64,000 nt of DNA from NCBI GenBank assembly GCA_021234155.1, contig JAJEKV010000112.1, positions 434,001-498,000 on the forward strand, written 5' to 3'. Source of the DNA: Isoetes taiwanensis (Eukaryota > Streptophyta > Lycopodiopsida > Isoetales > Isoetaceae). The notes beneath the pieces were generated by a model, which saw only the letters and a program-made list of their open reading frames with translations, ran no database searches and was not told the origin of the DNA. The translations under genes and the position numbers were made by a program. Positions 11,184-22,269 of the stretch are shown in pieces; position 1 is the stretch's first letter; every line of letters starts with the position of its first letter.

Positions 11184-11610
11184 TTGGCGATGATGAGATC
11201 ATCTTAAGTGTTCTCTAGGTCGTGATGCACTGTGGATGTGCATGATCGGAGATCATATAGGTTAAAATGGTGACTGTTGGCAATGATGAGATCATCTTCA
11301 ATGTTCGCTATGCCGTCATGCACTATGGGTGCACATGACCGCGGGGAGGTCATGTAGGATTAAGCACATGATCATGGGTGATGATGAGATCATCCTAGAT
11401 GTTCGCTAAGCTTAAACCATCGGGGCCATGATGCACTACGGGTGTGCATGATCGGTAGAATCATGTACAAGTAGGCATGCAACCGTGGGTGATGACGGGA
11501 TCATCTTAATTGTTCCATATGCCATGGTGCACTGCATGTGTGCATCATATAGGGGGTTTAGCATGTGCTCATGGGTGATGATAGATCATCTTAAATGGTC
11601 CTCAAGCTTA
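11184..11610 (+). repeat. Five degenerate tandem units with palindromic core
   Basis: Units begin at about 11184, 11279, 11375, 11487 and 11572 (spacing 85-112). Each opens with gatgatgagatcatc or a variant, a dyad of GATGAT and ATCATC. Most contain atgcact..gggtgcatgatc further on. No protein signal accompanies them. Confidence 0.75.
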
Positions 11611-11639
11611 AATCTTATGGGCCATGATCGGGTGCAAGT

Positions 11640-12043
11640 AATAGAGGTAAATTTAGGCTAGTAGTTTGACTCAAGGAGGTAATTTGGGAGGTGGTCCCTT
11701 AGAACCACAACTTATTAACTAAACTAACATAAGGCTAGTGAAGGAGGAGCATCGAGGAGGACATTACGAGAAGATAGGAGTTATAGATTTTGTAGTTAAT
11801 TATGAACTCCTAAACATGTTGTGATGAGATCCGATGTGACGAGAGGCTACCATGAGGGGCGCTGTGATGGCCGCCATGTAGGGTCTCGACGCGGTTTTCT
11901 TCATAACTTCTGGCTCGAGTGTTAGATTCAGGTGTATTTTAGTGTGTTGGAAAGCTAGAGATGTGAGCTTTCCATACTGTATAATTTATATAGTTTGTTG
12001 TGTCTACCTGGGCTGTATTTGGAGTTTACAGATTTTGGCTACC
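11640..12043. other. No gene seen
   Basis: A purine-rich stretch lies near 11665-11790, followed by mixed sequence. It could be the leader of whatever element supplied the small ORF at 12044, but there is no supporting motif. Confidence 0.4.
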
Positions 12044-12186
12044 ATGGCAAACCCTAGTTTGCCTGCTTTCAGAGCACGTTCGTCAGCCAAGAAAGTGGTA
12101 GGTGGTGCTTCTGCTTCTTCTTCTGCGCATGATATGAATTCTCCTTTGCCGCTTCCTAATTTACCCAATAATTTTCGCCTCAATCC
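12044..12186 (+). pseudogene. N-terminal ORF fragment cut by an LTR
   Basis: An ATG in good context (accATGG) opens a Ser/Ala/Pro-rich reading (MANPSLPAFRARSSAKK) that runs without stop exactly into the LTR boundary at 12187. It resembles the low-complexity start of a retroelement ORF1 or gag, but I do not recognise the family. The apparent continuation to 12397 is LTR sequence. Confidence 0.4.
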
Positions 12187-13721
12187 TGTGACGCTCCCAG
12201 AATCTATACGATGCTCCCATCGTACAAATATGGGAATTCCCCTCCCATGGCGACTACATCACCATGATAGGGCCCTCCGTCATACTCGAAACATTTGGGA
12301 TGACCAAGTGACCGGGCAAGGAATACGGAGGTGTCATTCGTCCCACGTCCTATATGGGAATCCTATACAGCAGAAGCGTACATACATATTAGCATAACAC
12401 AATCATGCTGAAATAATATACCACCACGAAGGGTGGCCCATCCATCATCATCAACGAAAAGACAATATAACCATAAATAACATGAGCAATATACCATGAC
12501 GAGGGTGCTACCCGGGGGCTCAGACTCCATGGGATCAACTGACGGTCAGGGCCTCAAGATATCAACAGACATAATTATAACATGGCGTTGGCTGGCATAA
12601 GACAGTGGCTAGGGTAGTCCACTCCATCTGCCCCTCCTGTGCACACTTTGCAGATAGGCTGAAACATGCTGTGGCGTGATTGTAGCCTTCCGGAGACGCA
12701 ATTTCATGGAATCACCCTATGAGACTACTCCGGTTATATCTCTCCGGTCCGATGAGGCAGGTCAGGGAAGTGTCCCCTCCCTGAACATAATGGATCCCTG
12801 GGTGTGCTAGAGAATGCGTGCCTCCTTAGCGACCCCCGCATCCGTACCCGACTTGAACCCCCCAAAATCCATGGACCGCCAGGTGCGTCCATCGAGCCTA
12901 GGACGTCCATATAGGCATGCTCTCATGACTCAGGAGGTGTTGGACCCATATCCGGCCCCACCACGAGGACCGGCTATGAGCATAGCACACTGTAGGAGTC
13001 TTGTAGCCACGCTAGGCAAGACTCCACTCACATTTCACCATTGTGCTCGTTGTTTAGTGCTGAATTATGGAATAACATCCACAGCCAGGTGGGCTCTTGT
13101 GCAAAGGCCACAATTATTGGGTATTAAGGGGGTCTAGCTAGAAACATCTCTAGTTCTAAGAGGCTTTCAGGTCTTTACCCTTCCCTTAATCCCAATACAT
13201 GGAGGGAACAGAAAGAAAGAATATAAACACCATTCAAGTCTCCATCATCATCATAATAACATATGCAAGAGAATTTAACCATTCCATCTATCCAAAGAAG
13301 TGTTAGCAGAAGTACAAACTATCTAGGGACTAACCAGTCTCTTGGCTGGAGCCATTATCACGGAAAGCCTCCATTCTTCGGGTCTGTTGGCAAAAACTAG
13401 TAGCTGCCCTTCCTCTTCTCTTTCCCAATCGATTTTGGGGCAGAAATGGGGGTAGGACCCCGATTTCTCCTCCCAAATTGGCAAGTCCCACTTGGCCAAT
13501 CGATTTGGGCCAGGTGGCGCTTCCCTGTTGGTTCCATTTAAGTAATTATAACCTAATTAGCATAATTAGGTTATTTATCCACTAATTTTATTAGCATAGC
13601 TAATAAAATCCCTTTTAAGTGAACCCAAGTTACCCCCTATTGACCCTTAGGGGCCTGGTTAAATACTGGTGACGTGTCATAGTATGCATACGTATACCGT
13701 ATAAATACCTGGAATATCACA
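12187..13721 (-). mobile_element. Ty3/gypsy LTR (1,535 bp)
   Basis: On the plus strand the block starts TGTGACGCTCCC and ends GGAATATCACA, giving perfect 5-bp terminal inverted repeats TGTGA/TCACA. In element orientation (minus) it directly follows a purine-rich tract and lies downstream of integrase and chromodomain, so it is the 3' LTR. No second copy is seen near the gag end of the element. Open frames inside, such as 12814-13137, look incidental. Confidence 0.78.
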
Positions 13722-13738
13722 TTCTCCCCCCTTTGGAT
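13722..13738 (-). other. Polypurine tract of the Ty3/gypsy element
   Basis: Read on the minus strand the tract is about AATCCAAAGGGGGGAGAA, immediately before the LTR start TGTGATATT. It is the expected plus-strand primer position. Confidence 0.75.
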
Positions 13739-14234
13739 TAATGCTGTCCTCAGCATTAGGGTTAATAGACACTGAAATTATGGAAGATAACTCTTATTTA
13801 CTCAAAGTAATACAAGATTATATATATGTGTCATAGGACTGGAGTCCTTTACCAAAATATAAGAAATTACGATGCTAATAACTTAAGAGTGCACTCATAA
13901 ACAACAAAGTTTTAAATACAAGGGATGGTCCCCCAGAGTGAGGCCTAGGATGATCTGCAGTACGTCCACACGCTCTACTGGCCTACAGAAGTAAAATACA
14001 TCAGTATTTACAAAATAATTTAAGTAGTGTGGTTGAAGGGACCACCTCCTTATGTAAAAGAAGTATGAATGCAAAAATCCTATCGTGCCTAAGGCTTGCA
14101 TGTCGTCTCGGTGTAAGGAATGGCCATATTCCCATTATAGTCATAGACGAATGCGTTCTATCATGGATGCCCATATACCCAGTTCCCCACCTAAGATGCA
14201 CGTAACCCCTGAAATGATCCCTGTCGGATCCCTC

Positions 14235-15185
14235 TCATATGATCTTTGCCGGTTCCATAACACAATGCTTACCATGAGGGGTTGGAGGCGATGGCATCTT
14301 GAATGGTTCGGCACTGGCATTCTCGCATGAAGTCTTATCCAAATCTGCTTTAAGAACCCATGTCGCGTCTTTTGTGGGTAAGTGCTTCCACTTAACCAAG
14401 TACTGCAAGATTTGAGTTCGACAGATTTGTTTATATGCGCGATCAAGGAGAGCTTCAGGCACAATCTCCAACTGATCCTCGGTCATCTCCAGACGTGTTG
14501 GTGTGTCAAGAATCTCTTTTGGATCAGGATTATGCTTCTTTAGAAAACTTACATGGAAAACTTTATGGATCTTAAATGTGCGGGTAGATTCAACTGGTAG
14601 GATTGAGAACCTATCATCTCGGTGATCTCAAAGGGTCCCGCATCTAGGTGCAAGCTTCTTACAGTTGCCAATTTTAAGTTTGGCTTGCTTCACCTTAATC
14701 TTTAGCCATACAAAGTCACCAACCTGGAATTCTCATGCTGTGCGATGGTGGTCGGCAAGGCTCTTTTGCCGAGCTCTCGTGGCCAACAAATATACTCGAA
14801 CTTCTTCAACCAGTGCCTGCATATCTGTAAACAATTGCTGAGACACTTCCACCTTGGAAACCGGATTATGCCACGTGTCTGGAGTGAGGCACTGATATCC
14901 ATAATTGATCATGAAAAGAGACATCCCGGAGAATTCTTGTCTAGTGCTGTTATAGGCAAACTCCACCAAATGGATGTAATCCGCCCATTGGGATTGCTTG
15001 TTCCAGACATAGTTACGTAACATATCTTCAATTATGCGATTAGTGCGCTCGGTTTGACCATCTGTCTGCGGATGGTAAGCTGTGCTCATGGCAAGCTTAG
15101 TTTGAATAGTGCTAAAGAAATCCTTCCAAAATGCACTAACAAAATTAGGATCCCGGTCCGATATAATGGTACTTAGTGAGAAATA
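14235..15185 (-). pseudogene. Ty3/gypsy integrase and chromodomain
   Basis: The minus strand encodes an integrase from ISDRDPNFVSAFWKDFF and STAYHPQTDGQTERTNR to EFAYNSTRQEFSGMS. A GPY/F-like end follows across frames (FKIHKVFHVSFLKKHNPD), then a chromodomain (PEALLDRAYK, LQYLVKWKHLPTKDATWV) around 14310-14450. Several frame changes (near 14490-14730) show decay. The chromodomain places it in the chromovirus branch; such domains steer insertion towards particular chromatin. RT, RNase H and the integrase N terminus are missing upstream. Confidence 0.88.
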
Positions 15186-15317
15186 AACCTTCCTGTTCTA
15201 CTTTTTACAGGGCTCGCTAAAAGAAAGATTGGCAACTTGATGATCGATCTTCTCCCGCACCACTCTCGAGTTTCGTAGACTTTTCTACATCATTTTTACT
15301 AAGTTGAATTCCTTTCT

Positions 15318-15763
15318 TTAACATCCAGGCAGTGAAGGTTTGAATAGTTTCCATGACATGTTGGATGAATTGGTTCTATTCAAAGATAAGATCATGCCCT
15401 CAAATTTCTTCCGGATATTCAGCCACCCATACTTGGCAACACCATCTAGATGACGCCCTACAAAACGCAAGTGATTGTCTTTTTCATCTTTAGTTTTGAC
15501 AAAATAAGAATTCAAATCATGTATCTACGCGAAAAGCCCATGCGCATCTCTAGTGGCGGCAACATGTTTTGAGCTCAAGTTTTACATTGGCCCTAGTCTT
15601 GATGCTGCTACATGGGGCCCCTATAACCTGCTGCAATTGCATCAACTATGCATGAAGAGAATCAATCAATAATACGAACCTCCACAGCTGCAAGTTTCTC
15701 CATCATAAGCAAGTTCTTCTTGAGTTCCTCTTCTTCAAAGTTAGCATTAACAGAAGAACTAGC
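15318..15763 (-). pseudogene. Ty3/gypsy gag remnant
   Basis: An ATG at 15763 (minus) starts a reading MASSSVNANFEEEELKKNL rich in Glu/Leu, broken by a stop after about 34 codons. Further on it gives LRFVGRHLDGVAKYGWLNI, a gag-like helical block, ending near 15318. It lies directly after a degenerate primer-binding site and only about 130 bp before the integrase piece, so most of pol has been deleted between them. Confidence 0.6.
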
Positions 15764-15771
15764 CATAGAAA

Positions 15772-15790
15772 CTTGCCCCTATGATATCAT
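15772..15790 (-). other. Degenerate primer-binding site
   Basis: On the minus strand ATGATATCATAGGGGCAAG precedes the gag start. It resembles TGGTATCAGAG with substitutions, at the correct distance from gag. It is suggestive only. Confidence 0.45.
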
Positions 15791-15815
15791 TATAGCGAAG
15801 ACATGATGCTGCAGG

Positions 15816-16142
15816 CTATCTCACCACCACGAGTTCACAACAAACTAAGAACTGCCCCGAGCAACTATATAGCATGCACGTCCTTTGCTCCTAAAGGACC
15901 ATGTCTACCTTTGGCCCAAAGGCCTAAAGGTTCCACCTCATGTGGACATGGCCTAGCACTAAAATGAACATGTGACATTGTAGGCTCTCTCACGACCCAA
16001 TCAGGAGCTCACAACAAAGCAGCTGCTGTCCTTGAGCTCTCCATCGAGCAACTATATAGCCACCATGCCCTTTGGTCGTAAAATACCACGCCTACCTTTG
16101 GTCCAAAGGCCAAAGGCTCCACCTCATGTAGACGTTGTCTAA
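15816..16142 (+). repeat. 187-bp imperfect tandem duplication
   Basis: Two units share gagcaactatatagc (15859 and 16046), cctacctttgg, ccaaaggc and tccacctcatgt in the same order. The unit lies where a 5' LTR of the minus-strand gypsy element would be expected, but it does not resemble the 3' LTR. Confidence 0.75.
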
Positions 16143-16144
16143 AT

Positions 16145-18330
16145 AACACATAGCTATTTTCCACGCCATTGGCATATCGCAACTGCAAACATCTATTTTT
16201 GTGTGTTTGATAAGGAAACCCTAACTCCACGAATACAACTCTATAACCGAATGGGACAATTTGACACTTCACTTTGAAGGTATAGTACATATAGTACCAT
16301 GAATGAGGTAGGAGACATACATAAAGTATAAATTATGTTATAGTAAACAAGACTGTACCTATCTTATCACAAAAAATGAATGAAGGATTCGTCATGTGGG
16401 TGTCATTATAGACTATTCAATATACTTAAACAAACCGTGTCTCAAACAAAAAAGCGCACATGAAATCTGTACAGAAACCATCTCATTGCAACCACAAACT
16501 TTAATCCAGATTCTTTTCTTTTTTTTTTCTTTTTTTTAATTGAAGGCAGTAAATCTAGATTGTTTCCAGTGGAAGACTTCCTGGATGCCATGTGATCTGC
16601 CCCAATAGCCAAGACGCCAAACGAAACCTTGAGCCCAAAATTCTGCATCAACAAAATAAATGTGCAAACTTATCTGCAACCTTCAGCTACCATAAGAAGA
16701 CCACGACTAAAACAAGCAACAAAGAACTATGACAAATAGAGAAACGCTTGCAAAAACTTCGTTTACGAGCATCCGCTTTGTACATTTTCAAATACATATG
16801 AAACTCATTATCTTACCCCTGACCTTTCCTTCTATACGTATTAAAAGGCCTAAAAAGAATTAGTAGTTAAGCACTAGGTTTCTTTGATGCGTCATGTATC
16901 TTCTTTGTATGCATAAATCTTTCAACCTTTATTAATGAATATGCATGCACACTTAAATCATCACATAAGGTAATATTCAAACGACATCCCCAATTACGTC
17001 CTTATCCCAATTCCTTGTCTTTGCCACGACAACGAAACAATTTTTATAGAATATATGAGAGCATGGTTCTAAAAGTCCTCCACAACTTCTAAACAACTTG
17101 AAATTTCCCTTGCCACGTTTCCTCTGCATGGAAGATAATAAAACAAGGTGTTGCACATGGAGGATCGTCCTCTAGTGCCCCAAGGGTATGTTTGCATGTC
17201 AAACAAAGCTTGGAAAGGTTAAGAAAGCTTGGAGATAATCTATCAAACAAGTTTTGACCCCACTTCCATTGATCTTGATCAGTAGCCTCCACTGGCAAAT
17301 TACTTAATTACAAGTTTAGCCAATAATTAGAATATCTAAGCATATACCAACATGTACCCAAAATATTTCAACCCACCAACAACAAAGATTTGCCCACCCA
17401 CCAACAGCAACGAGGGCCAACAAAAAAGATGTTCCTTGAATCTTAGCAAAGCAAGCACTAAACTTGCAATATTTCATTTCGTATTGCGGGAGGGCTTTTC
17501 TCTCATGGTTGGGACTATGATTCTTGGCGGGTGCCATATTTGAGCAGCTTAATTGCACTTAAAGATCATGATTCTATTTTTTAGTGTTTTGGATGGTTTT
17601 TTTTTTTTTTTTTTTTTTTTTTTGCAATGGTTGTTGAAAGAAATCGAATTTTAGAAAGTGGATAAGGCAGACATCTGCGCTTTCATGCCAAGGTGGACCT
17701 ACTTCCCTATCGAAGCCCTGTTCACCTGCCGAAAGGGTTTGGAAAAATCGGAGTTCTTTTTGCAATTGCTCTGCATTTGGAAAATGGAAAGCCACTTTAG
17801 GCTTCCTGAACCAGCCTATGAAGCCGCTTTAGGGCTCTGAGGAACATGCACTGCTTTTTGTCTTGTGCAAGGATACATAGTGAAGGATTGAGGAGAAGCA
17901 AGATTTGGTTGCTTGTGGGTTCAAATCCCATATTCCAAATGGAGTATGTGAGCTTCATCTGCCATGCTATCTGCCATATGGAGCCAAGGCTTTCCGGTTC
18001 TGTCTGAATTGGGGCAACGGATCCGAACGAGGATTGTGGTGAGGCGAGCTTGGAGGCAGGGCTTTCGGCCATGGCTTCATACCAGCTTTCATGCTCTGTT
18101 TTTCTTGTTATTTTCTTGATGCATTGTTTTTGGTCTTATTTTCTAGTAGGAATTTAGAACAGGGAAGGTGTGGCTGGGTGTAGTAAAAGGCAGATGCTAG
18201 AATAGCGATGCTGGAATAGCTTCTTTCATGTCCTCTGTTATGTTTCTTTAATTCTTGATGCCACAATAGATGCCACAACATGTTTCTTAACCCTTGATGC
18301 CACAGTAGTCTCTAGTAGTCTCTGTCATGT
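16145..18330. other. Non-coding stretch with poly(T) tracts
   Basis: No credible gene. Long T runs at about 16515-16540 and 17597-17623 could be tails of minus-strand retroposons, but no element body is recognisable next to them. Short open frames on both strands have no recognisable domain. Confidence 0.45.
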
Positions 18331-18334
18331 AATA

Positions 18335-18380
18335 ATGCATGTTAGAACCATGGTTACATGCATGTTAGAACCATGGTTAT
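18335..18380 (+). repeat. 23-bp tandem repeat
   Basis: Two adjacent units of atgcatgttagaaccatggt plus three bases differ at the last base only. Confidence 0.85.
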
Positions 18381-18624
18381 GTTTAAATCGACATCGCGAG
18401 CTTTACTCCCCCTTTTTATCCATATGTTTATGGTTATGGCAATGCAATTTTACGACCATATGTTTAATCCACACACAAAAAAATGGCTTTTTAATTTTTC
18501 ATCAAAATGTTAATGGCCATCTATTTGACACAATACCGAGAACATGCTGCCAATCAATGGCTCTAAATCAACAAAACAAAAAAACTAAAATAAAGATGCA
18601 TAAATAAAAAATAAATGATCGACA

Positions 18625-18695
18625 ACGTAAGCAACTATAATTGCCTATATATGGTCAACCACGTAAGCAATTATAATTGCCTAATGAGGTTTGCA
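18625..18695 (+). repeat. 36-bp tandem duplication
   Basis: Units at 18625 and 18661 share acgtaagcaa and tataattgccta. The rest of 18380-18917 shows no gene. Confidence 0.75.
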
Positions 18696-18917
18696 AAATT
18701 ATCTTCTTTAAAGAATGCGAATGCGACTGCAACAGGCAACTTACAATCCAAGCTATTACTTTTCGAAATCGACAGAAAGTGTAAGATGTTTTAGATGTTC
18801 AATGTACAATCAATATTTTATTTACAAAAGAATCTATAAGGAATTAGAGCCACATGCCAAAAAACATTGAGGCAAATGTTACAAAGTATACAATGGGTTA
18901 TATCCCATACAATAAAC

Positions 18918-19655
18918 CTAACTGCTATTGTCAAGATCAACAGCAGAAATCAAGAGTTGAATTTCAAGGAGGCCTTGAAAATCATCAAGATGATGTTTTT
19001 CGAGATACCGACCCATACGAAGAATAGTGTGCCTTAGAAAATCCAAAACACGACGAGGAATTCTACGAGGGACAAGCTTAGAGTCCTTTTGGTCCGACCA
19101 ATCCCAAGAATACAAAGGCCAAACTTGCAAACTAGTTTGATGAAGGCAAGGAATCTCCCAAAATTGCATGAGCAAATAATCAAGCATCATTTCTCGAAGT
19201 TGGGAGGGTTGGAGGCACTGAGCAAAGGATTGAGCCTGAGGGGTAAGGCGAGGAAGGAGCGAATGGAATTGAATTGAATTGAATTTTATCATCAACGGGG
19301 AGCAACTGAGGCGAGCCTCCTCAATATACCGGGTCTCGGCGACTCGGAGGAGGGTGTCATAGGCGGCATGTTTCTCGATATTCGAGGGGTCGGAGGCGAC
19401 CGACCGGAGCCAGAAGAGGAGGATGCCGCGGTAGCTCCCGGCATCCTCCTCGGTCCGGCCGATGCCGTACCAAACTGTTTCAGACTCAGCAGCCTTGCCC
19501 ATCTCCTGCCTGACATAGAAGGTAAGCTTCATCTGAGCAGCCTGCAGCAGGTCGAGGACCTGGGCTTCGCATGCATCGTCGTCAGGATCCTCCTCGGATC
19601 TGCGCGCAATTTTGAGCAGCTTGGAATCCATTCCAAGGTCCAAAAAATCAAACAT
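18918..19655 (-). CDS. Unrecognised 245-residue ORF
   Basis: An uninterrupted minus-strand frame starts MFDFLDLGMDSKLLKIARR and continues through an acidic patch (RSEEDPDDDACEAQ), VWYGIGRTEEDAGSYRG, and a C-terminal half rich in Leu and aromatic residues (RRVLDFLRHTILRMG). It is the longest clean frame in its neighbourhood, and its first half is GC-richer than the flanks, like a host exon. I recognise no catalytic motif, signal peptide or membrane span. A (gaatt)n microsatellite near 19265-19285 is translated in frame. Whether introns add upstream or downstream exons is unknown. It could be an intron-less gene or the last exon of a longer one. Confidence 0.5.
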   Translation of the reverse strand: MFDFLDLGMDSKLLKIARRSEEDPDDDACEAQVLDLLQAAQMKLTFYVRQEMGKAAESETVWYGIGRTEEDAGSYRGILLFWLRSVASDPSNIEKHAAYDTLLRVAETRYIEEARLSCSPLMIKFNSIQFHSLLPRLTPQAQSFAQCLQPSQLREMMLDYLLMQFWEIPCLHQTSLQVWPLYSWDWSDQKDSKLVPRRIPRRVLDFLRHTILRMGRYLEKHHLDDFQGLLEIQLLISAVDLDNSS

Positions 19656-19659
19656 TTTT

Positions 19660-20055
19660 CTGCCCTGTTCTTGGTGCTGCGCTGCAACGGGAATACCAAG
19701 AGATCTGAGCTGAGCTGTTGAGTTGCAGTGCAGCCGCAGGGCATAATCGCTATATACTTCAACCTGTGCCCCAATTTAATGCTCTTAGCTGGTCGATAAC
19801 AGAAAATGATCATATCCTTCATGTGAAGACGGGGCTTCGTGGCATGCAGAGTGCTAAACGTGGCGAACCTGGCAGCTTCTTCTCATGCCACTTGTAAGTG
19901 CCTAACTTTTGGGTTTTATTGCGTCTCGTTTATGCTGGCATGTTGTTGTTGCGAAACATGGCTTCCCTTTTTGTGCATGTCCTTTTCTGGGGAAGCCATT
20001 TTGCATTTGACAATTGGAAGTTGCATGCATGGAGGCACACGTCGAATCTGAACAG
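19660..20055. other. Spacer, no gene seen
   Basis: Lies between the minus-strand ORF and the PPR relic. Frames here are short and lack repeat or domain signals. It may hold the start of the ancestral PPR gene on the right. Confidence 0.35.
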
Positions 20056-20059
20056 TGAG

Positions 20060-21000
20060 TTTATCTTTGAATTGCATCACAACTTGCAGGATGTTGGTTG
20101 CCTGAGTAATAACAAATATATCTGCCTTGCTGCCCTCAAGAAATGCATCAATTCAAATGCTATTTTCCACGGGCATATTCTGCATGAACAGGTTCTTGCC
20201 AATGAGCTTCGTACTGTTGGGAACTCCCTGCTGACATGTGTGCTCAATGTGGAAGCTTAAAAGAAGCAAGAGAAACGTTTAATACTCTGTTGAATAAAGA
20301 TGTTATAACTCTGGAATTCTCTTAGGCATGGAGAATTTGTTTCTGTTCTGGAATGCCTAGACAAAATGCATTTGAAGGCATAATTTCTAATGCAGTATCA
20401 TGGACGGCTATCATTGAAGGACTTGTCCTCCTTGCTCTGCAATGCTTTGAAATGATGCAACAACAAAATGTAATGCCAGACAGTGTCACATTCTTGAGTG
20501 CTTTAAAGGCCTGTGCATGTGTTCATTCGACAGAAAATGGCAGGCTTATCCATGACAAATTTATCTTTAGCAGATTTCAATCAGATGTCATTGTAGGTAG
20601 TGCTCTAGTTGATATGTATCCCAAATGTGGTTGCATGGAAGAGGCATTTGAAATCTTTGGCAATATGCAAAATCGAAATGTAGTCTCATGGAATGTAATG
20701 ATCTCAGGATATGTCCAATGTGGAGAAGGCATTTTTGGTTTATACTTGTTTGACAAGATGCAACAAGGAATCAGTAAAACAGGATGAATTGAAGTCACGT
20801 TTGTGAGTGCCTTAAAAGCATGCGCTATTGGAGCATTACAGAATGGAAGGTTAATTCATCTCAAGATCATAAAAAGTGCATTTCATTTTGATCTCGTCTT
20901 GGGTAGTGGCTTAATTGACATGTATTCTAAATGTGGAAGCCTAGAAGAAGCATGCAAGGTCTTCCTTCAGCTGCGAATTCAGGATGTTGTAACCTAGGGT
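20060..21000 (+). pseudogene. PPR protein pseudogene
   Basis: Pentatricopeptide repeats appear in series on the plus strand: KYICLAALKKC; VSWTAIIEG; DSVTFLSALKACA with GRLIHDKF; DVIVGSALVDMYPKCGCME; RNVVSWNVMISGYVQCGE; TFVSALKACAIGALQNGRL-like; DLVLGSGLIDMYSKCGSLE. These are the P, L and S type repeats of plant organelle RNA-binding proteins. Frame changes near 20260-20350 and stops near 20787 and 20996 break the gene, and no C-terminal E or DYW domain follows. It is probably a decayed gene or retrocopy; no intron separates the repeats. Confidence 0.88.
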
Positions 21001-21072
21001 GCCATAATTGCATCCTTCTCTTCTTTGTCTTATTAACATGACTTCCAAGGTATTCAATTAATTTCTCTTTAG

Positions 21073-21140
21073 CTTATCAACATGGCATTCAATGTAACAT
21101 GTTACTCTTATCAACATGGCATTCAATGTAACATGTTACT
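21073..21140 (+). repeat. 34-bp tandem duplication
   Basis: Two adjacent copies of cttatcaacatggcattcaa followed by tgtaacatgttact are identical over about 34 bp. Confidence 0.88.
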
Positions 21141-21149
21141 TGAAAGAAA

Positions 21150-22265
21150 AAGTGACGTGTTTCAAGTGGCGCCTGCATCAAAGTTAAAAGATGACTATTC
21201 ATTGTTGCATATCTACACTTGAACCAATCACTTATTGTGGCTAGCACTAGTACATGGCTCTTTAGAATCATCTCAGTGCAGTTTCATAGGACACCTTGAA
21301 AATTTGCATTCCAATTTCTTAAGAAAGGCAATATAAATTTCCTTAAAATACTATTTGTTGTTGGTCTATAACCATCTTAATCTGATTACTATTTGGCATC
21401 ACAACTCTGACAAAATTTGCTTCTCACAAGGCCACATCCAATATTTCTTTGATTCAAACCTATGGGATTTGGACCCGAATTCCTGTTCGTAATGGATTTG
21501 TATCAGTTAGAATGGCGAGGAAGACGTTCTTGAACATTTGGGATTTGAACCCATGTTATGCACAAAATTTAAGCAAACTAAAATGGAATTACAATGCCTG
21601 AGAAGTCGATATTGCCACTTTACCTTTTCCCTCACATTTGCAGATGTGCAAATCCTCCTCTTCACATAAACCAGGGAGAAAAGGGTTTTTGAAAAGGCTT
21701 TGAGTTTTGAACCGAAGCAAGATTTGAGCAGTTTTGTGGTGCCGCACATGCAAGAGATCTGCTGGCTCCTCGTTGCCGCTGTGGAGATCTGCGGTTGGAT
21801 GTGCAGCCCTGAAGCAAGCCCTGAATAGTTTGTTTTGTAGGATCATTTTTTGATCAGTCGGTTTGGATGTATATGCCTGAGTTCTGCTGAAACTTTGCCG
21901 GATTCCTGGCCGTTTGCAAATTGGACAGACGGACACGAGTCGAAATTCTAAATTCCAAATCCCAAAGTTTTGCACTAAAGTATCAAAGGGAAGTATCCGA
22001 TTTGATATATGGCGATCCCAACGGTGGGTGATTCCAACCCGTAGAATAACCCACGGTGATAAAATTAGTGACCTAAAACCCGGGTAAATTTATTGGGTTC
22101 CGTTTTTCCTCCAAAACCTATCCGGCCCTCTACTGCATTAGTATAGATGAAGGGCGATTTTGGGTATTTTTTCTGTACTTATCCAGCAAAAACTAAATTC
22201 AAAGGGGGGGACGGATTCGTTCAATCTAAAATTCATTCTTCATAGCAAATTGCAAAGTTTTTCAC
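21150..22265. other. No gene seen
   Basis: The longest frame (minus, 21589-21975) has no recognisable domain and overlaps another frame. It holds a CPIC..C-like pair but no zinc-finger pattern. I treat it as non-coding. Confidence 0.4.
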
Positions 22266-22269
22266 TCTA

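Noticed and set aside
11184-11610. Possible CRISPR-like array
   Set aside because: Units are long, diverged and lack constant repeats with unique spacers; the context is a plant nuclear genome.
12814-13137. 107-codon plus-strand ORF
   Set aside because: It lies inside the 1.5-kb gypsy LTR and has no recognisable motif.
17905-17945. tRNA-like T arm (gtgggttcaaatcccat), with a similar motif on the minus strand near 21530
   Set aside because: It fits a B box, but no acceptor, D or anticodon stem could be placed around it. At most it is part of a tRNA-derived SINE, without other support.
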